From: Amycolatopsis sp. NBC_01488
Lineage (GTDB): Bacteria; Actinomycetota; Actinomycetes; Mycobacteriales; Pseudonocardiaceae
Assembly: GCF_036227105.1 (NCBI RefSeq)
Contig: NZ_CP109434.1
Location: 3,848,001 to 3,912,000, forward strand
Length of the DNA: 64,000 nucleotides
Direction of reading: 5' to 3'
The notes beneath the pieces were generated by a model. The model ran no database searches and was not told the DNA's origin. It saw only the letters and a program-made list of their open reading frames with translations. This document shows positions 16,724 through 24,365 of the stretch, piece after piece. A program made the position numbers and the translations under genes. Within the stretch, counting starts at the first letter, position 1. Each line of letters opens with the position of its first letter.

Positions 16724-17524
16724 CTAGTTCTTGCGAGCCACGAGGGCGAGACCGCCAGAGAGCTCCGGCGGGTCTTCGAGCGGTCCGTCCGGACGCCACT
16801 CGGGCGTGAACACCACGCCCGGCGGAAAGATCTCAAAGCCCTTCACCAGCGCCCGCAGCTCGTCGGGCGACCGCAGCGTCAGGGGCGTCCCGCTCTTCTC
16901 GTACAACGAAACCGAGTGTTGCGACTCCTCGCCCTGGCCCTCCCAGGTGCCCGACGACAGCGCGAGGTAACTGCCGGGCGCGAGGACGTCGCGGTACGCG
17001 GCGATCAGGCCGGCTGGATCCCGCGCGTCGGGGATGAAGTGCACGAACGCCGCCATGATCACCATCACGGGCTTGCCGAAGTCGAGCATCGCCTCGGTGG
17101 TCGGGTGCTCCAGCACTTCGTCCGGGTACTCGGCGTCAGCCTGGACCATCGCCGCGTTCTCGTTGCCCTCCAGCACGATCTCGCTGTGCGCGACCGCGAT
17201 CGGCTCGTTGTCGACGTACACCACCCGCGACGCCGGATCGATCGCCTGGACGACCTCGTGGACGTGCCCGACCGTCGGCATCCCGGAGCCGATGTCGAGG
17301 AACTGCCGGACGCCCTGCTCGGCCGCGAACCGCGCTGCGCGACGCAGCCACGCCCGATTGACCAGCGCCATGTGCCGCGCGTTCGGCAGCACGCCGAGGA
17401 TCCGGTCGGCGAACATCCGGTCGACGGCGTAGTTCAGCTCGCCGCCGATCATGTAGTCGTACACGCGCGCCGCGTTCGGTCTCTCGAGGTCGATGCCGCG
17501 CTTCGCGTGTTCGTCCTCGCTCAT
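16724..17524 (-). CDS. SAM-dependent methyltransferase, Methyltransf_19 family (copy 3)
   Basis: A 266-residue paralogue and first of the three in transcription order. It carries RGIDLERPNAARVYDYMIGG, FLDIGSGMPTVGHVHEVVQA and the terminal LALVARKN. The start at 17524 has GGGAG 6 bases upstream. It is separated from the ThDP enzyme by 43 bp that hold its -10-like element. Retention of three intact copies suggests different acceptors or dosage, but nothing here shows which. Confidence 0.9.
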   Translation of the reverse strand: MSEDEHAKRGIDLERPNAARVYDYMIGGELNYAVDRMFADRILGVLPNARHMALVNRAWLRRAARFAAEQGVRQFLDIGSGMPTVGHVHEVVQAIDPASRVVYVDNEPIAVAHSEIVLEGNENAAMVQADAEYPDEVLEHPTTEAMLDFGKPVMVIMAAFVHFIPDARDPAGLIAAYRDVLAPGSYLALSSGTWEGQGEESQHSVSLYEKSGTPLTLRSPDELRALVKGFEIFPPGVVFTPEWRPDGPLEDPPELSGGLALVARKN

Positions 17525-17552
17525 GGCCGCTCCCGGGTCGAAGGTGTGCCGG

Positions 17553-17560
17553 GAGAATAG
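17553..17560 (-). promoter_or_regulatory. conserved -10-like element of methyltransferase copy 3
   Basis: CTATTCTC on the minus strand, 29 bp upstream of the start, lying in the short gap after the ThDP enzyme stop codon. Confidence 0.5.
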
Positions 17561-17567
17561 TCCGGTT

Positions 17568-19127
17568 CTACAGCAGCGGCGGCACCACGGCGTCGATGAG
17601 GTGTGGACCCGGTTCGGCGAAGGCCCGCTGCAGCTGTTCGGCCAGCTCCTCGGCGGTCGTCGCGCGCGTCGCGGGGACGCCCATGCCCTCCGCGATCTTC
17701 ACGAAGTCCATATCCGGACGCGAAAGATCGAGCAGGTCGTTCGCCTTCGGCCCGCCCTGCGCGCCGACGCGCTGCAGCTCCAGCCGCAGGATCGCGTACG
17801 CGCGGTTGTTGAGGATGACGGTCGTGACGTTCAGGTTCTCGCGCGCCTGCGTCCACAGCGCGGAGATCGTGTACAGCGCGCTACCGTCCGATTGCAGGTT
17901 CAGGACGGGACGGTCCCGTCCCGCCACTGCCGCGCCGGTCGCGACCGGCATGCCGTAGCCGATCGCACCGCCGGTGAGTGTCAGCACGTCGTGCCGCGGC
18001 GCGCCGGCCGTAGCCGTCGGCAGCAGCAGGCCGGACGTGTTCGCCTCGTCGGCGATGATCGCGTTCTCCGGGAGCAGCGCACCGATGACGTCGACCCAGT
18101 TCTGCGGGGTCAGCGGACCGCTCGGCAGCGCGGGCCGGGACGCCTGCTGCAGCACCGGCTCGGTGTCCGCGGCGACCAGGTCCGCGACCTCGTTCAGCGC
18201 GCGCGTGACGTCCTGGCCGACCGACGCAAGCGTGTGCACCTGGGCGCCTTCCGGCACCAGGTCGCTCGGCTTGCCCGGGTAGGCGAAGAACGACACCGGC
18301 GCCTTCGTGCCCGCGACGATTAGGTGCTTGACCCCGTCGAGCTGATAGGTCACTTGCTCGGCGAGGTACCCGAGCCGCTCGATCGTCGGCAGGCCGACGC
18401 CGCGCTCGAGACGGGACGGGAACGTCTCGACGAAAACCTTCGCGCCAGTCGCGGCGCCGATCCGGCTCGCCGCGCGTAGACCTTCCTCGCGGCACGCGGC
18501 GCCACCGATGAGCAGCGCCACCGACTCGCCGGTGCCGAACACCGCGGCGACGTCCTTGACGGTGGTCGCGTCGACGGCCTGCGGAACGCGCGGCGGGACC
18601 GGCGCGCACGTCTCGCCGCCTTCTCCCCACGAAGCGTCGGCGGGGAGGATCAGCGTCGCGACGCGGCCGGGCGCGTCCTGCGCGGCGGCGACCGCGGCGG
18701 CGGCGTCCGCTCCGACGTCCTTGGTGTGCTCGCTGCGGCGCACCCAGCCTTCCAGCGAGCCCGCGACGGCCTCGATGTCCGACTCCAGCGGCGCGTCGTA
18801 CTGCTTGTGGTAGGTCGCGTGGTCGCCGACGACGTTGACGATCGGCGTGTTCGCGCGGCGCGCATTGTGCAGGTTCGCCAGGCCGTTGCCCAGGCCGGGG
18901 CCGAGGTGCAGCAGCGTCGCGGCGGGCTTGCCGGCGATGCGCGCGTACCCGTCGGCGGCGCCGGTGACGACGCCTTCGAACAGCGCGAGCACGCCCCGCA
19001 TCTCGGGCACGGTGTCGAGCGCGGCGACGAAGTGCATCTCCGACGTGCCGGGGTTCGCGAAGCACACCTCGACGCCGGCGTCGACCAGCGTGCGGATCAG
19101 GGACTGGGCGCCGTTCATGTCGCTCAT
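17568..19127 (-). CDS. thiamine-diphosphate-dependent enzyme, acetolactate-synthase-like
   Basis: A 519-residue ThDP enzyme with the three usual domains. The N-terminal pyrimidine-binding part has the activating Glu in ALFEGVVTGAADGYARIAG. The C-terminal ThDP/Mg site is LQSDGSALYTISALWTQ leading to VILNNRAYAI (an SDG...NN variant of GDG-N27-NN). It resembles large subunits annotated as acetolactate synthase, but no small subunit is nearby, so a 2-oxoacid decarboxylase or ligase is equally possible. Its ATG overlaps the stop of the FAD oxidase gene by 4 bases, so the two are translationally coupled and probably share a pathway. Confidence 0.85.
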   Translation of the reverse strand: MSDMNGAQSLIRTLVDAGVEVCFANPGTSEMHFVAALDTVPEMRGVLALFEGVVTGAADGYARIAGKPAATLLHLGPGLGNGLANLHNARRANTPIVNVVGDHATYHKQYDAPLESDIEAVAGSLEGWVRRSEHTKDVGADAAAAVAAAQDAPGRVATLILPADASWGEGGETCAPVPPRVPQAVDATTVKDVAAVFGTGESVALLIGGAACREEGLRAASRIGAATGAKVFVETFPSRLERGVGLPTIERLGYLAEQVTYQLDGVKHLIVAGTKAPVSFFAYPGKPSDLVPEGAQVHTLASVGQDVTRALNEVADLVAADTEPVLQQASRPALPSGPLTPQNWVDVIGALLPENAIIADEANTSGLLLPTATAGAPRHDVLTLTGGAIGYGMPVATGAAVAGRDRPVLNLQSDGSALYTISALWTQARENLNVTTVILNNRAYAILRLELQRVGAQGGPKANDLLDLSRPDMDFVKIAEGMGVPATRATTAEELAEQLQRAFAEPGPHLIDAVVPPLL

Positions 19128-20509
19128 GCGGTTCCTTCGGGGAAGAGAACGCCGGGGTTGAGGATCCCGGCGGGGTCGAAGCTCTGCTTGATCCGGCGCA
19201 TCAGCTCGATCTTCGCCGGGTCTTCGAGTTCCTGGTGGTAGTGCGCCTTGGTGCGGCCGAGGCCGTGCTCGCCGGAGATCGCGCCGCCGAGTTCCATGGC
19301 GAAGGCGAAGATGTCGGTGAGCAGCTGCTTCCGCTTGTCCGCGTCCTTGCAGAAGATCCCGAGGTGGACGTTGCCGTCGCCGGCGTGGCCGCACCCGAGC
19401 GCGCCACCTCCCGCGGCCATCGCCAGCTCGCGCGCCTTCGTGATGAACTGCGGCATCGCGGTCCGCGGCACGACGACGTCGATGATGTCGTCGGCGCCGG
19501 CCGCCTTCGCGGTCCAGAAGGCCTTCTCGCGGGCTTCGATGAGCTTGCGCGCGGCGCTGCCGTCGAGGACGTAGACGTCGGTCGCGCCGAGTTCGCCGAG
19601 CAGCTCCCCGACGGTCTCGACGTCCTCGCCCAAGCGTCCGCTCTCGCGGTTCTCCAGCGCCACCACGAGGTACGCCTCGCTGGTCTCGCGGATCTTGTCC
19701 GGGACGCCGAGCTCGAGCTTCTCGTTGTAGACGATGGCGGCCATCGTCAGGTTGTCGATGTACTCGAGGATGTGCGGCGCGAGCCCGCTGGAGAGGATCG
19801 CCGGCACGGCGGCCATGACCTGGCCGAAGTCGCCGAACGGGGCGAGCACGGTGGCGCCGTGTGCGAGCCGCGGGTGCAGCTTGACGGTGATCTCGGTGGC
19901 CAGCGCGAGAGTGCCTTCGGAGCCGATGATCAGCTGCGTGAGGTCGTAGCCGGTGGAGATCTTCGACGTCTTGCCGCCGGTCCGCAGGATTTCGCCGGTC
20001 GGCAGGACGGCCTGCAGGCCGAGCACGTTGTTGCGGGTGACGCCGTACTTGACGGCGCGCATGCCCCCGGCGTTGGTCCCGACGTTCCCGCCGACGCTCG
20101 CGCTCAGCTCACCGGGGTAGACGGTGTAGCTGAGCCCGGCTTCGGCGGTCTTGGCGTCGAGCTCGGCGAGCGTGACGCCGGGCTGCACGACGGCGACGTG
20201 GTTCCCGGTGTCGACCTCCAGGACGGCGTTCATCCGCTCGAAGCAGATCAGCAGGCCGTCTTCCCGCGGCCGGGCAGCTCCGGAGAGCCCGCTTCCGGAG
20301 CCGCGCGCGGTCACGGGCACGTTGTGCTCCGAAGCGGCCTTAAGCAGCTCCGCGACTTCTTCGGCCGTTGCCGGCTTCGCGACGTACGCAGGCTTCTGTG
20401 GCTCCGCAGTCAACGCTTCGTCGTGTGCGTAGTCCTCGGAAATCGCCTCGCCGGTCAGCAGGTTCTTGTCCCCGACGATCTCGGCCAGCCGTGCCGCCAC
20501 GTCGCCCAT
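19124..20509 (-). CDS. FAD-binding 2-hydroxyacid oxidase/dehydrogenase (GlcD/D-lactate dehydrogenase type)
   Basis: A 461-residue flavoprotein of the vanillyl-alcohol-oxidase superfamily. The N-terminal FAD-binding domain shows VTARGSGSGLSGAARP, GELSASVGGNVGTNAGGMRA and IGSEGTLALATEITVKL. The C-terminal FAD-linked oxidase domain ends with the metal/substrate region GCGHAGDGNVHLGI and SGEHGLGRTKA. Expected chemistry is oxidation of a D-2-hydroxyacid such as lactate or glycolate to the 2-oxoacid, which the coupled ThDP enzyme could then use. A 15-bp palindrome lies 48 bp upstream. Confidence 0.9.
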   Translation of the reverse strand: MGDVAARLAEIVGDKNLLTGEAISEDYAHDEALTAEPQKPAYVAKPATAEEVAELLKAASEHNVPVTARGSGSGLSGAARPREDGLLICFERMNAVLEVDTGNHVAVVQPGVTLAELDAKTAEAGLSYTVYPGELSASVGGNVGTNAGGMRAVKYGVTRNNVLGLQAVLPTGEILRTGGKTSKISTGYDLTQLIIGSEGTLALATEITVKLHPRLAHGATVLAPFGDFGQVMAAVPAILSSGLAPHILEYIDNLTMAAIVYNEKLELGVPDKIRETSEAYLVVALENRESGRLGEDVETVGELLGELGATDVYVLDGSAARKLIEAREKAFWTAKAAGADDIIDVVVPRTAMPQFITKARELAMAAGGGALGCGHAGDGNVHLGIFCKDADKRKQLLTDIFAFAMELGGAISGEHGLGRTKAHYHQELEDPAKIELMRRIKQSFDPAGILNPGVLFPEGTA

Positions 20510-20557
20510 CGACAGCCCTCTCCTCCGCGCCGTTGCTGTGGTTACCGCAGCGTAGTA

Positions 20558-20572
20558 CGTACCGCCGGTACG
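20558..20572. promoter_or_regulatory. palindrome upstream of the FAD oxidase operon
   Basis: CGTACC-GCC-GGTACG is a perfect 6-bp inverted repeat 48 bp upstream of the FAD oxidase start, plausible as an operator. No regulator gene is adjacent. Confidence 0.4.
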
Positions 20573-20715
20573 CCGCCATGAAGGTTTTTCACATTCTGCT
20601 CGGGCGGGAGAGTCCTCTCGACACTCTCGCAGATGTCCGATTGCGCGGTTCGATCACGCTCGATCGGTCCGAGCTGCGAATGTAGGGCGGTCGCTGGAGC
20701 GCCCGCCTCAGGACG

Positions 20716-20961
20716 TCAGCCGATCGGCCACGGCGGCCGGCAGTTCTGCCGCGGCAGCTCGAACGACGAGTCCGTGTACACGACGTCGGCCAGGGTGTCG
20801 GCCATGATCAGGCGTTCGACGTAGCACCAGTGCTGGGCGAAGTAGCCGCCCGGCGCCTCGAGCGTGTCGAAGCGATAGACACCGTCGGTCTGGATGTAGT
20901 ACTGCGCGCCCTCCGCGTGCGCGGCCGGGGTGGTGACGAACCCGGTGACGAGCGCCGTCAC
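20716..20961 (-). CDS. small secreted protein, unknown function
   Basis: An 81-residue frame with the end of a signal peptide (ALVTGFVTTPAAHA) followed by a mature part of about 64 residues with two Cys. No family is recognised. The frame is open upstream only as far as a TGA and contains no better start than the GTG at 20961, giving an unusually short signal peptide without a charged N-terminus. A nearby GTG at 20999, with a GAGGGG ribosome site, begins a frame reading MKSETGF, which would complete the signal peptide if one base were added. A frameshift near the start is therefore possible. Confidence 0.5.
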   Translation of the reverse strand: MTALVTGFVTTPAAHAEGAQYYIQTDGVYRFDTLEAPGGYFAQHWCYVERLIMADTLADVVYTDSSFELPRQNCRPPWPIG

Positions 20962-21093
20962 CGCCGCGCCGATCAGCGAAAGCCCGTTTCAGATTTCACT
21001 TCGCAGTCCCCTCTGTCAGTAATCCCTGCGTGGCGGCGTTGGAGGGACCGATGAAATCCGGATGAAGTCCCGTGATCAGCCGATTACAGGTGA

Positions 21094-21115
21094 GGATTTA
21101 GTCCAGGCTAAATCC
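21094..21115. promoter_or_regulatory. inverted repeat upstream of the aldo/keto reductase
   Basis: GGATTTAG-TCCAGG-CTAAATCC is a perfect 8-bp inverted repeat ending 37 bp before the ATG. The spacing and symmetry fit a MerR- or LysR-type site within a promoter. The 190-bp gap around it holds no other gene. Confidence 0.5.
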
Positions 21116-21152
21116 CTGGCGGGTGACTCCGCGCCGGGTGAAGCTTCCCGGC

Positions 21153-21974
21153 ATGACATCGACGTACACCTTCGAAGACGGCGTTTCCGTGCGGCGGCTG
21201 GGGTTCGGCGCCATGCGGCTCACCGAGTGGGACCATGTCCGCGACGGCGCCGCCGCGGTCGCGCGCCGGGCGGCCGAGCTGGGCGTGACGTTCTTCGACA
21301 CCGCCGACGCCTATGACCTGGGGTTGAACGAGGAACTGCTCGCCGACGCGCTGCACCCGTACTCGGGATTGTTCATCGCGACGAAGTGCGGGCACGCGCG
21401 CCCGAGCCGGGGCGAATGGGTGCCGCTCGGCCGTCCCGAGTACCTGCGGCAGCAGGCCGAACTCTCGCTGCGGCGCCTCCGCGTCGACCGTCTCGACCTG
21501 CTGCAACTGCACCGGCTCGACCCGCAGGTCCCGCTCGCCGAGCAGGTCGGCGCCCTCGCCCGGCTGCGGGACGAGGGCAAGGTCGCGCGAATCGGATTGT
21601 CCGAGGTCAGCGTCGCGCAGCTGACCGAAGCGCGGGCCGTCGCGTCGATCGCGAGCGTCCAGAACCGCTACAACCTGACCGACCGCGCGTCCGAGGATGT
21701 CCTCGGCTACTGCGAGCGCGAAGGGATCGCTTTCGTCCCCTGGCTGCCGATCGCGCGCGGTGACCACGCGAAGGCGGGCGGGGTACTGGGAAAGGTCGCA
21801 GTCAGCCTCGGCGCGACACCCGCCCAGGTGTCCCTCGCCTGGTTGCTGCGCCGGTCACCGGTGGTGATTCCCATTCCCGGAACTTCGTCACTGGCGCACC
21901 TCGAAGAAAACTGCGGCGCAGCCGGGATCACGCTTTCCGACGACGATTTCGCGCGGCTCGGAGAACTGGCGTGA
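21153..21974 (+). CDS. aldo/keto reductase
   Basis: A 273-residue TIM-barrel oxidoreductase. AKR family marks are the N-terminal RRLGFGAMRLTEW, FFDTADAYDLGLNEELLADAL with the catalytic Asp and Tyr, FIATKCGHARP with the catalytic Lys, the DLLQLHRLDP segment where the His is found, and a C-terminal VVIPIPGTSS NADPH-binding loop. The substrate is unknown. There is no good Shine-Dalgarno sequence before ATG 21153; a GTG 30 bases upstream is an alternative. Confidence 0.9.
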   Translation: MTSTYTFEDGVSVRRLGFGAMRLTEWDHVRDGAAAVARRAAELGVTFFDTADAYDLGLNEELLADALHPYSGLFIATKCGHARPSRGEWVPLGRPEYLRQQAELSLRRLRVDRLDLLQLHRLDPQVPLAEQVGALARLRDEGKVARIGLSEVSVAQLTEARAVASIASVQNRYNLTDRASEDVLGYCEREGIAFVPWLPIARGDHAKAGGVLGKVAVSLGATPAQVSLAWLLRRSPVVIPIPGTSSLAHLEENCGAAGITLSDDDFARLGELA

Positions 21975-22025
21975 AACGGCCCGGCCGCGGATTTACCGCG
22001 GCCGGGCTTCGGCGTTCCGCCTGGG

Positions 22026-22118
22026 TCAGACGAGCCAGCCGAGGACGTGCGCCAGGTGCGCCAGCGCGCCGGTGAGGATGTCGTGGCAGTAGTGGGCGTG
22101 CTGGGCGAACATCTGCAT
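22026..22118 (-). CDS. candidate 30-residue peptide, His-rich and hydrophobic
   Basis: An open frame with an excellent ribosome site (AAGGAG, 7 bases before the ATG) encodes 30 residues beginning MQMFAQHAHYCHD and ending AHVLGWLV. It contains five His, one Cys and an Ala/Leu-rich C-terminal half that could form an amphipathic or membrane helix. It lies alone between convergent and divergent neighbours, and the upstream region carries TTGACA and a GC-rich hairpin. No family is recognised; it could be a peptide product or a regulatory leader. Confidence 0.5.
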   Translation of the reverse strand: MQMFAQHAHYCHDILTGALAHLAHVLGWLV

Positions 22119-22160
22119 GAAACGGCTCCTTGATGAATGAATCGATGATTTCCCTGGAGT

Positions 22161-22211
22161 GCTCCCCGTGGGGAGCGAAAGCAGGTTTTCACCGTGCAGG
22201 CGGGCTGTCAA
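22161..22211 (-). promoter_or_regulatory. possible promoter and hairpin for the 30-residue peptide
   Basis: On the minus strand TTGACA (22211-22206) is a perfect -35 box; the hexamer 17 bases downstream (AAACCT) is a poor -10. The palindrome GCTCCCC-GT-GGGGAGC (22161-22176) would lie in the leader about 42 bases before the ATG. Confidence 0.4.
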
Positions 22212-22255
22212 AGAGTCGTTTACGGATGACTTGGTCGCCGCGGAATCTTCCCATG

Positions 22256-22459
22256 CTAAACACGTAATCCCTTCGTGTTCGACACCGGGGTCCCCGGTTC
22301 GACGGTCAGCCACTGTGGGTAATAACGAGCGCAAAAATCACCCTCGGTGAGGACGGTCTTGATCCGACATCCCGGGCACTCGCGTAGCTCGATGTGGTGA
22401 TCACCGGCCACGAAAGGTGAAATCGCGATGATCACTCTTTCGAGTGGCTCGAGGTGCAT
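22256..22459 (-). CDS. doubtful 67-residue protein with a CxxC motif
   Basis: The frame reads MHLEPLERVIIAIS and later ECPGCRIKTVLTEGDFC, a possible zinc-binding pattern. Third-position G+C is only about two thirds by my count, clearly below the neighbouring genes. The start lies 5 bp downstream of a strong terminator, leaving no room for its own promoter. The 540-bp interval 21975-22516 is locally A+T-richer, so this may be acquired DNA or chance. No family recognised. Confidence 0.25.
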   Translation of the reverse strand: MHLEPLERVIIAISPFVAGDHHIELRECPGCRIKTVLTEGDFCARYYPQWLTVEPGTPVSNTKGLRV

Positions 22460-22464
22460 GAAAC

Positions 22465-22499
22465 GGGACGCCGGGTGCGGTGCTCGCACCCGGCGTCCC
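22465..22499. terminator. hairpin terminator after the DUF3830 operon
   Basis: Perfect 15-bp arms (GGGACGCCGGGTGCG at 22465-22479, complement at 22485-22499) with a 5-base loop, 17 bp after the stop codon of the DUF3830 gene. Confidence 0.85.
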
Positions 22500-22516
22500 C
22501 TTGCCGGACAACGGAT

Positions 22517-23014
22517 TCAGGCTCGTGCGAACGAGAGCGTCTCGCCCTCGACGCCACGCAGCCAGAGGTCCTGCGCGGCCGCGGCCATCTCGGCGAGGCC
22601 CTCCTCGATCGTGGCGAACACGTTGCCGGGGACCCAGCCCGCGTCCCCGTTGATCAGCAGGTTGTTGCGCCCGTAGAAGATCGCGAGGTCGGTCGCGCCC
22701 TGGTCGCCGTGCGCCTCGCTGTCTTCTTCGTAGCCGTACGCGGGGTTGCCGATCTCCCAGGCTTCGAACCCGAAGTACACGACGTCGCCGGGGATCGGCG
22801 TGATCGTCGGGTTCTCCCGCCCGGGCTTCGGCTCCGCGAAGGGCGGCACGAGCGTGTAGACCTCGTTGCGCGCGTACTTCGCGTGGTAAGCGGAACCGCT
22901 CTGCGGCAACGCGTCCCACACCGCCTTGCAGGTACGGGGCGCCTCGTCGTCGAGCAGCCGGGCCCGGCAGGAGACCCCGCGCTTGTCGAGGGTGATCGTG
23001 ATGTACCGCGCCAT
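22517..23014 (-). CDS. DUF3830 family protein (cyclophilin-like fold)
   Basis: A 165-residue protein resembling the DUF3830 family: ITITLDKRGVSCRARLLDDE, then PGDVVYFGFEAWE, AIFYGRNNLLINGDAGWVPGN and a C-terminal helix. The family is associated with a cyclophilin-like fold and is often found among catabolic genes for N-containing compounds; no reaction is established. It follows the aminotransferase by 2 bp in a two-gene operon ended by a strong hairpin, and shares the ATTGTYGACAAT control region at 24310. Confidence 0.8.
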   Translation of the reverse strand: MARYITITLDKRGVSCRARLLDDEAPRTCKAVWDALPQSGSAYHAKYARNEVYTLVPPFAEPKPGRENPTITPIPGDVVYFGFEAWEIGNPAYGYEEDSEAHGDQGATDLAIFYGRNNLLINGDAGWVPGNVFATIEEGLAEMAAAAQDLWLRGVEGETLSFARA

Positions 23015-23016
23015 GC

Positions 23017-24273
23017 TCAGCTCCCTGTCACGGACGCGACGACGTCGCCCCAGATGCGCAGCGCGTCGTCGACCTGCTCGGCGGTGACGACCAGCGGCGG
23101 CACCATGCGCACGACGTTCATGTACGGCCCGCACGTCAGCAGCAACAGGCCGTTCTTCGACGCCGTCTGCTGCGCGGCCGCCGCGGTCGCGGCGTCGGGC
23201 TCGCCGTCGGCGGTGGTGAACTCCGAGCCGACCAGCAGCCCGAGTCCGCGCACCTCGCCTATCGCCGCCGTCTTGTCCGCGATCACCCGGGCGCCTTCGA
23301 GCAGCTGGCGGCCGCGCTCGGCGGCGTTCTCGACCAGGTTCTCCTGCTGGATGACTTCCAGGGTCGCGATCGCCGCCGCGCACGAGACGGCGTTGCCGCC
23401 GTACGTGCCGCCCTGCGAACCCGGAAGCGCCTTCGCCATCAGCTCCTGCGAAGCGGCGATGCCGGAGAGTGGAAAGCCGCTGGCGAGGCCCTTCGCGATG
23501 AGCACGATGTCGGGGCGGACGTCGAAGTGGTCGTGTCCCCAGAACTTGCCGGTCCGGCCGAAGCCGGTCTGGATCTCGTCGATGACGAGCAGGATGCCGT
23601 GCTGGTCGGCCCGTTCGCGCAGGCCGGCCATGAACTCGGTGTTCGCCGGGACGTACCCGCCCTCGCCAAGCACTGGCTCGACGAAGATCGCGGCGGTCTC
23701 GTTCGGCGCGCTGACCGTCTGGAACAGGTAGTCCAGCTCGCGCAGCGCGAACTTCGTCGCGGTCTGCTCGTCCCAGCCGTAGTGGTAGGCGTAGGGGAAC
23801 GGCGCGACGTGCACGCCGGCCATCAGCGGGCCGATGCCCGCGCTGAACCGCGTCCCGGACGTCGTCATCGACGCCGCCGCGACGGTCCGGCCGTGGAAGC
23901 CGCCCTGCATGACGATGACGTTCGGCCGCTTCGTCGCCTGCCGCGAAAGCCGCAACGCCGCTTCGACGGCTTCGCTCCCCGAGTTCGCGTAGAAGAGCGA
24001 GTCGAGCCCGCTCGGCAGAACGTCGCCGAGCCGCTTCGTCAGCTCCAGCAGCGGCTTGTGCATCACCGTCGTGTACTGCCCGTGGACGAGCTTGCCGATC
24101 TGCTCCTGCGCCGCGCGCACGACGTGCGGATGGCAGTGCCCGGTGCTCGTGACGCCGATGCCGGCGGTGAAGTCGAGGTGGCGTTTGCCGTCGACGTCGT
24201 AGAGGTAAACCCCTTCACCGTGGTCGACCACGACGGGCGTTGCCTGCTTGAGCAGCGGAGATAGCTGGGCCAT
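23017..24273 (-). CDS. class III aminotransferase, GABA-aminotransferase-like
   Basis: A 418-residue PLP enzyme. Landmarks are the N-terminal YLYDVDGKRHLDFTAGIGV, FYANSGSEAVEAALRLSRQ, MQGGFHGRTVAAASMT, the cofactor Asp in VIDEIQTGFGRTG and the Schiff-base Lys in LIAKGLASGFPLS. The likely role is transfer of a terminal amino group from GABA or a similar omega-amino acid, giving a semialdehyde. The divergent semialdehyde dehydrogenase shares the intergenic operator, which supports this. It is first in an operon with DUF3830. Confidence 0.9.
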   Translation of the reverse strand: MAQLSPLLKQATPVVVDHGEGVYLYDVDGKRHLDFTAGIGVTSTGHCHPHVVRAAQEQIGKLVHGQYTTVMHKPLLELTKRLGDVLPSGLDSLFYANSGSEAVEAALRLSRQATKRPNVIVMQGGFHGRTVAAASMTTSGTRFSAGIGPLMAGVHVAPFPYAYHYGWDEQTATKFALRELDYLFQTVSAPNETAAIFVEPVLGEGGYVPANTEFMAGLRERADQHGILLVIDEIQTGFGRTGKFWGHDHFDVRPDIVLIAKGLASGFPLSGIAASQELMAKALPGSQGGTYGGNAVSCAAAIATLEVIQQENLVENAAERGRQLLEGARVIADKTAAIGEVRGLGLLVGSEFTTADGEPDAATAAAAQQTASKNGLLLLTCGPYMNVVRMVPPLVVTAEQVDDALRIWGDVVASVTGS

Positions 24274-24309
24274 GGCAGCGTGCTCCTAGGTCGGTTGAGC
24301 GGGTTGTCG

Positions 24310-24321
24310 ATTGTTGACAAT
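24310..24321. promoter_or_regulatory. GntR operator candidate O1 (ATTGTTGACAAT)
   Basis: ATTGT-TG-ACAAT lies in the 92-bp divergent gap between the aminotransferase and semialdehyde dehydrogenase genes. An extra half-site TTGTCGA is 2 bp to its left. Two more copies occur at 29056 and 29900. Confidence 0.7.
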
Positions 24322-24365
24322 ATCCATAGCATGGCTCTCGGGACAACACGTGAGGAGCAGTCGGG

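Noticed and set aside
22159..22350. 63-codon plus-strand frame
   Set aside because: It overlaps the leader of the 30-residue peptide on the other strand, has no ribosome site and poor codon bias.
23017..24273. Secondary-metabolite cluster built on the aminotransferase, TylF methyltransferase and exporters
   Set aside because: These genes are scattered over 60 kb with no PKS, NRPS, terpene or RiPP core apart from PQQ, so a biosynthetic cluster is not supported.
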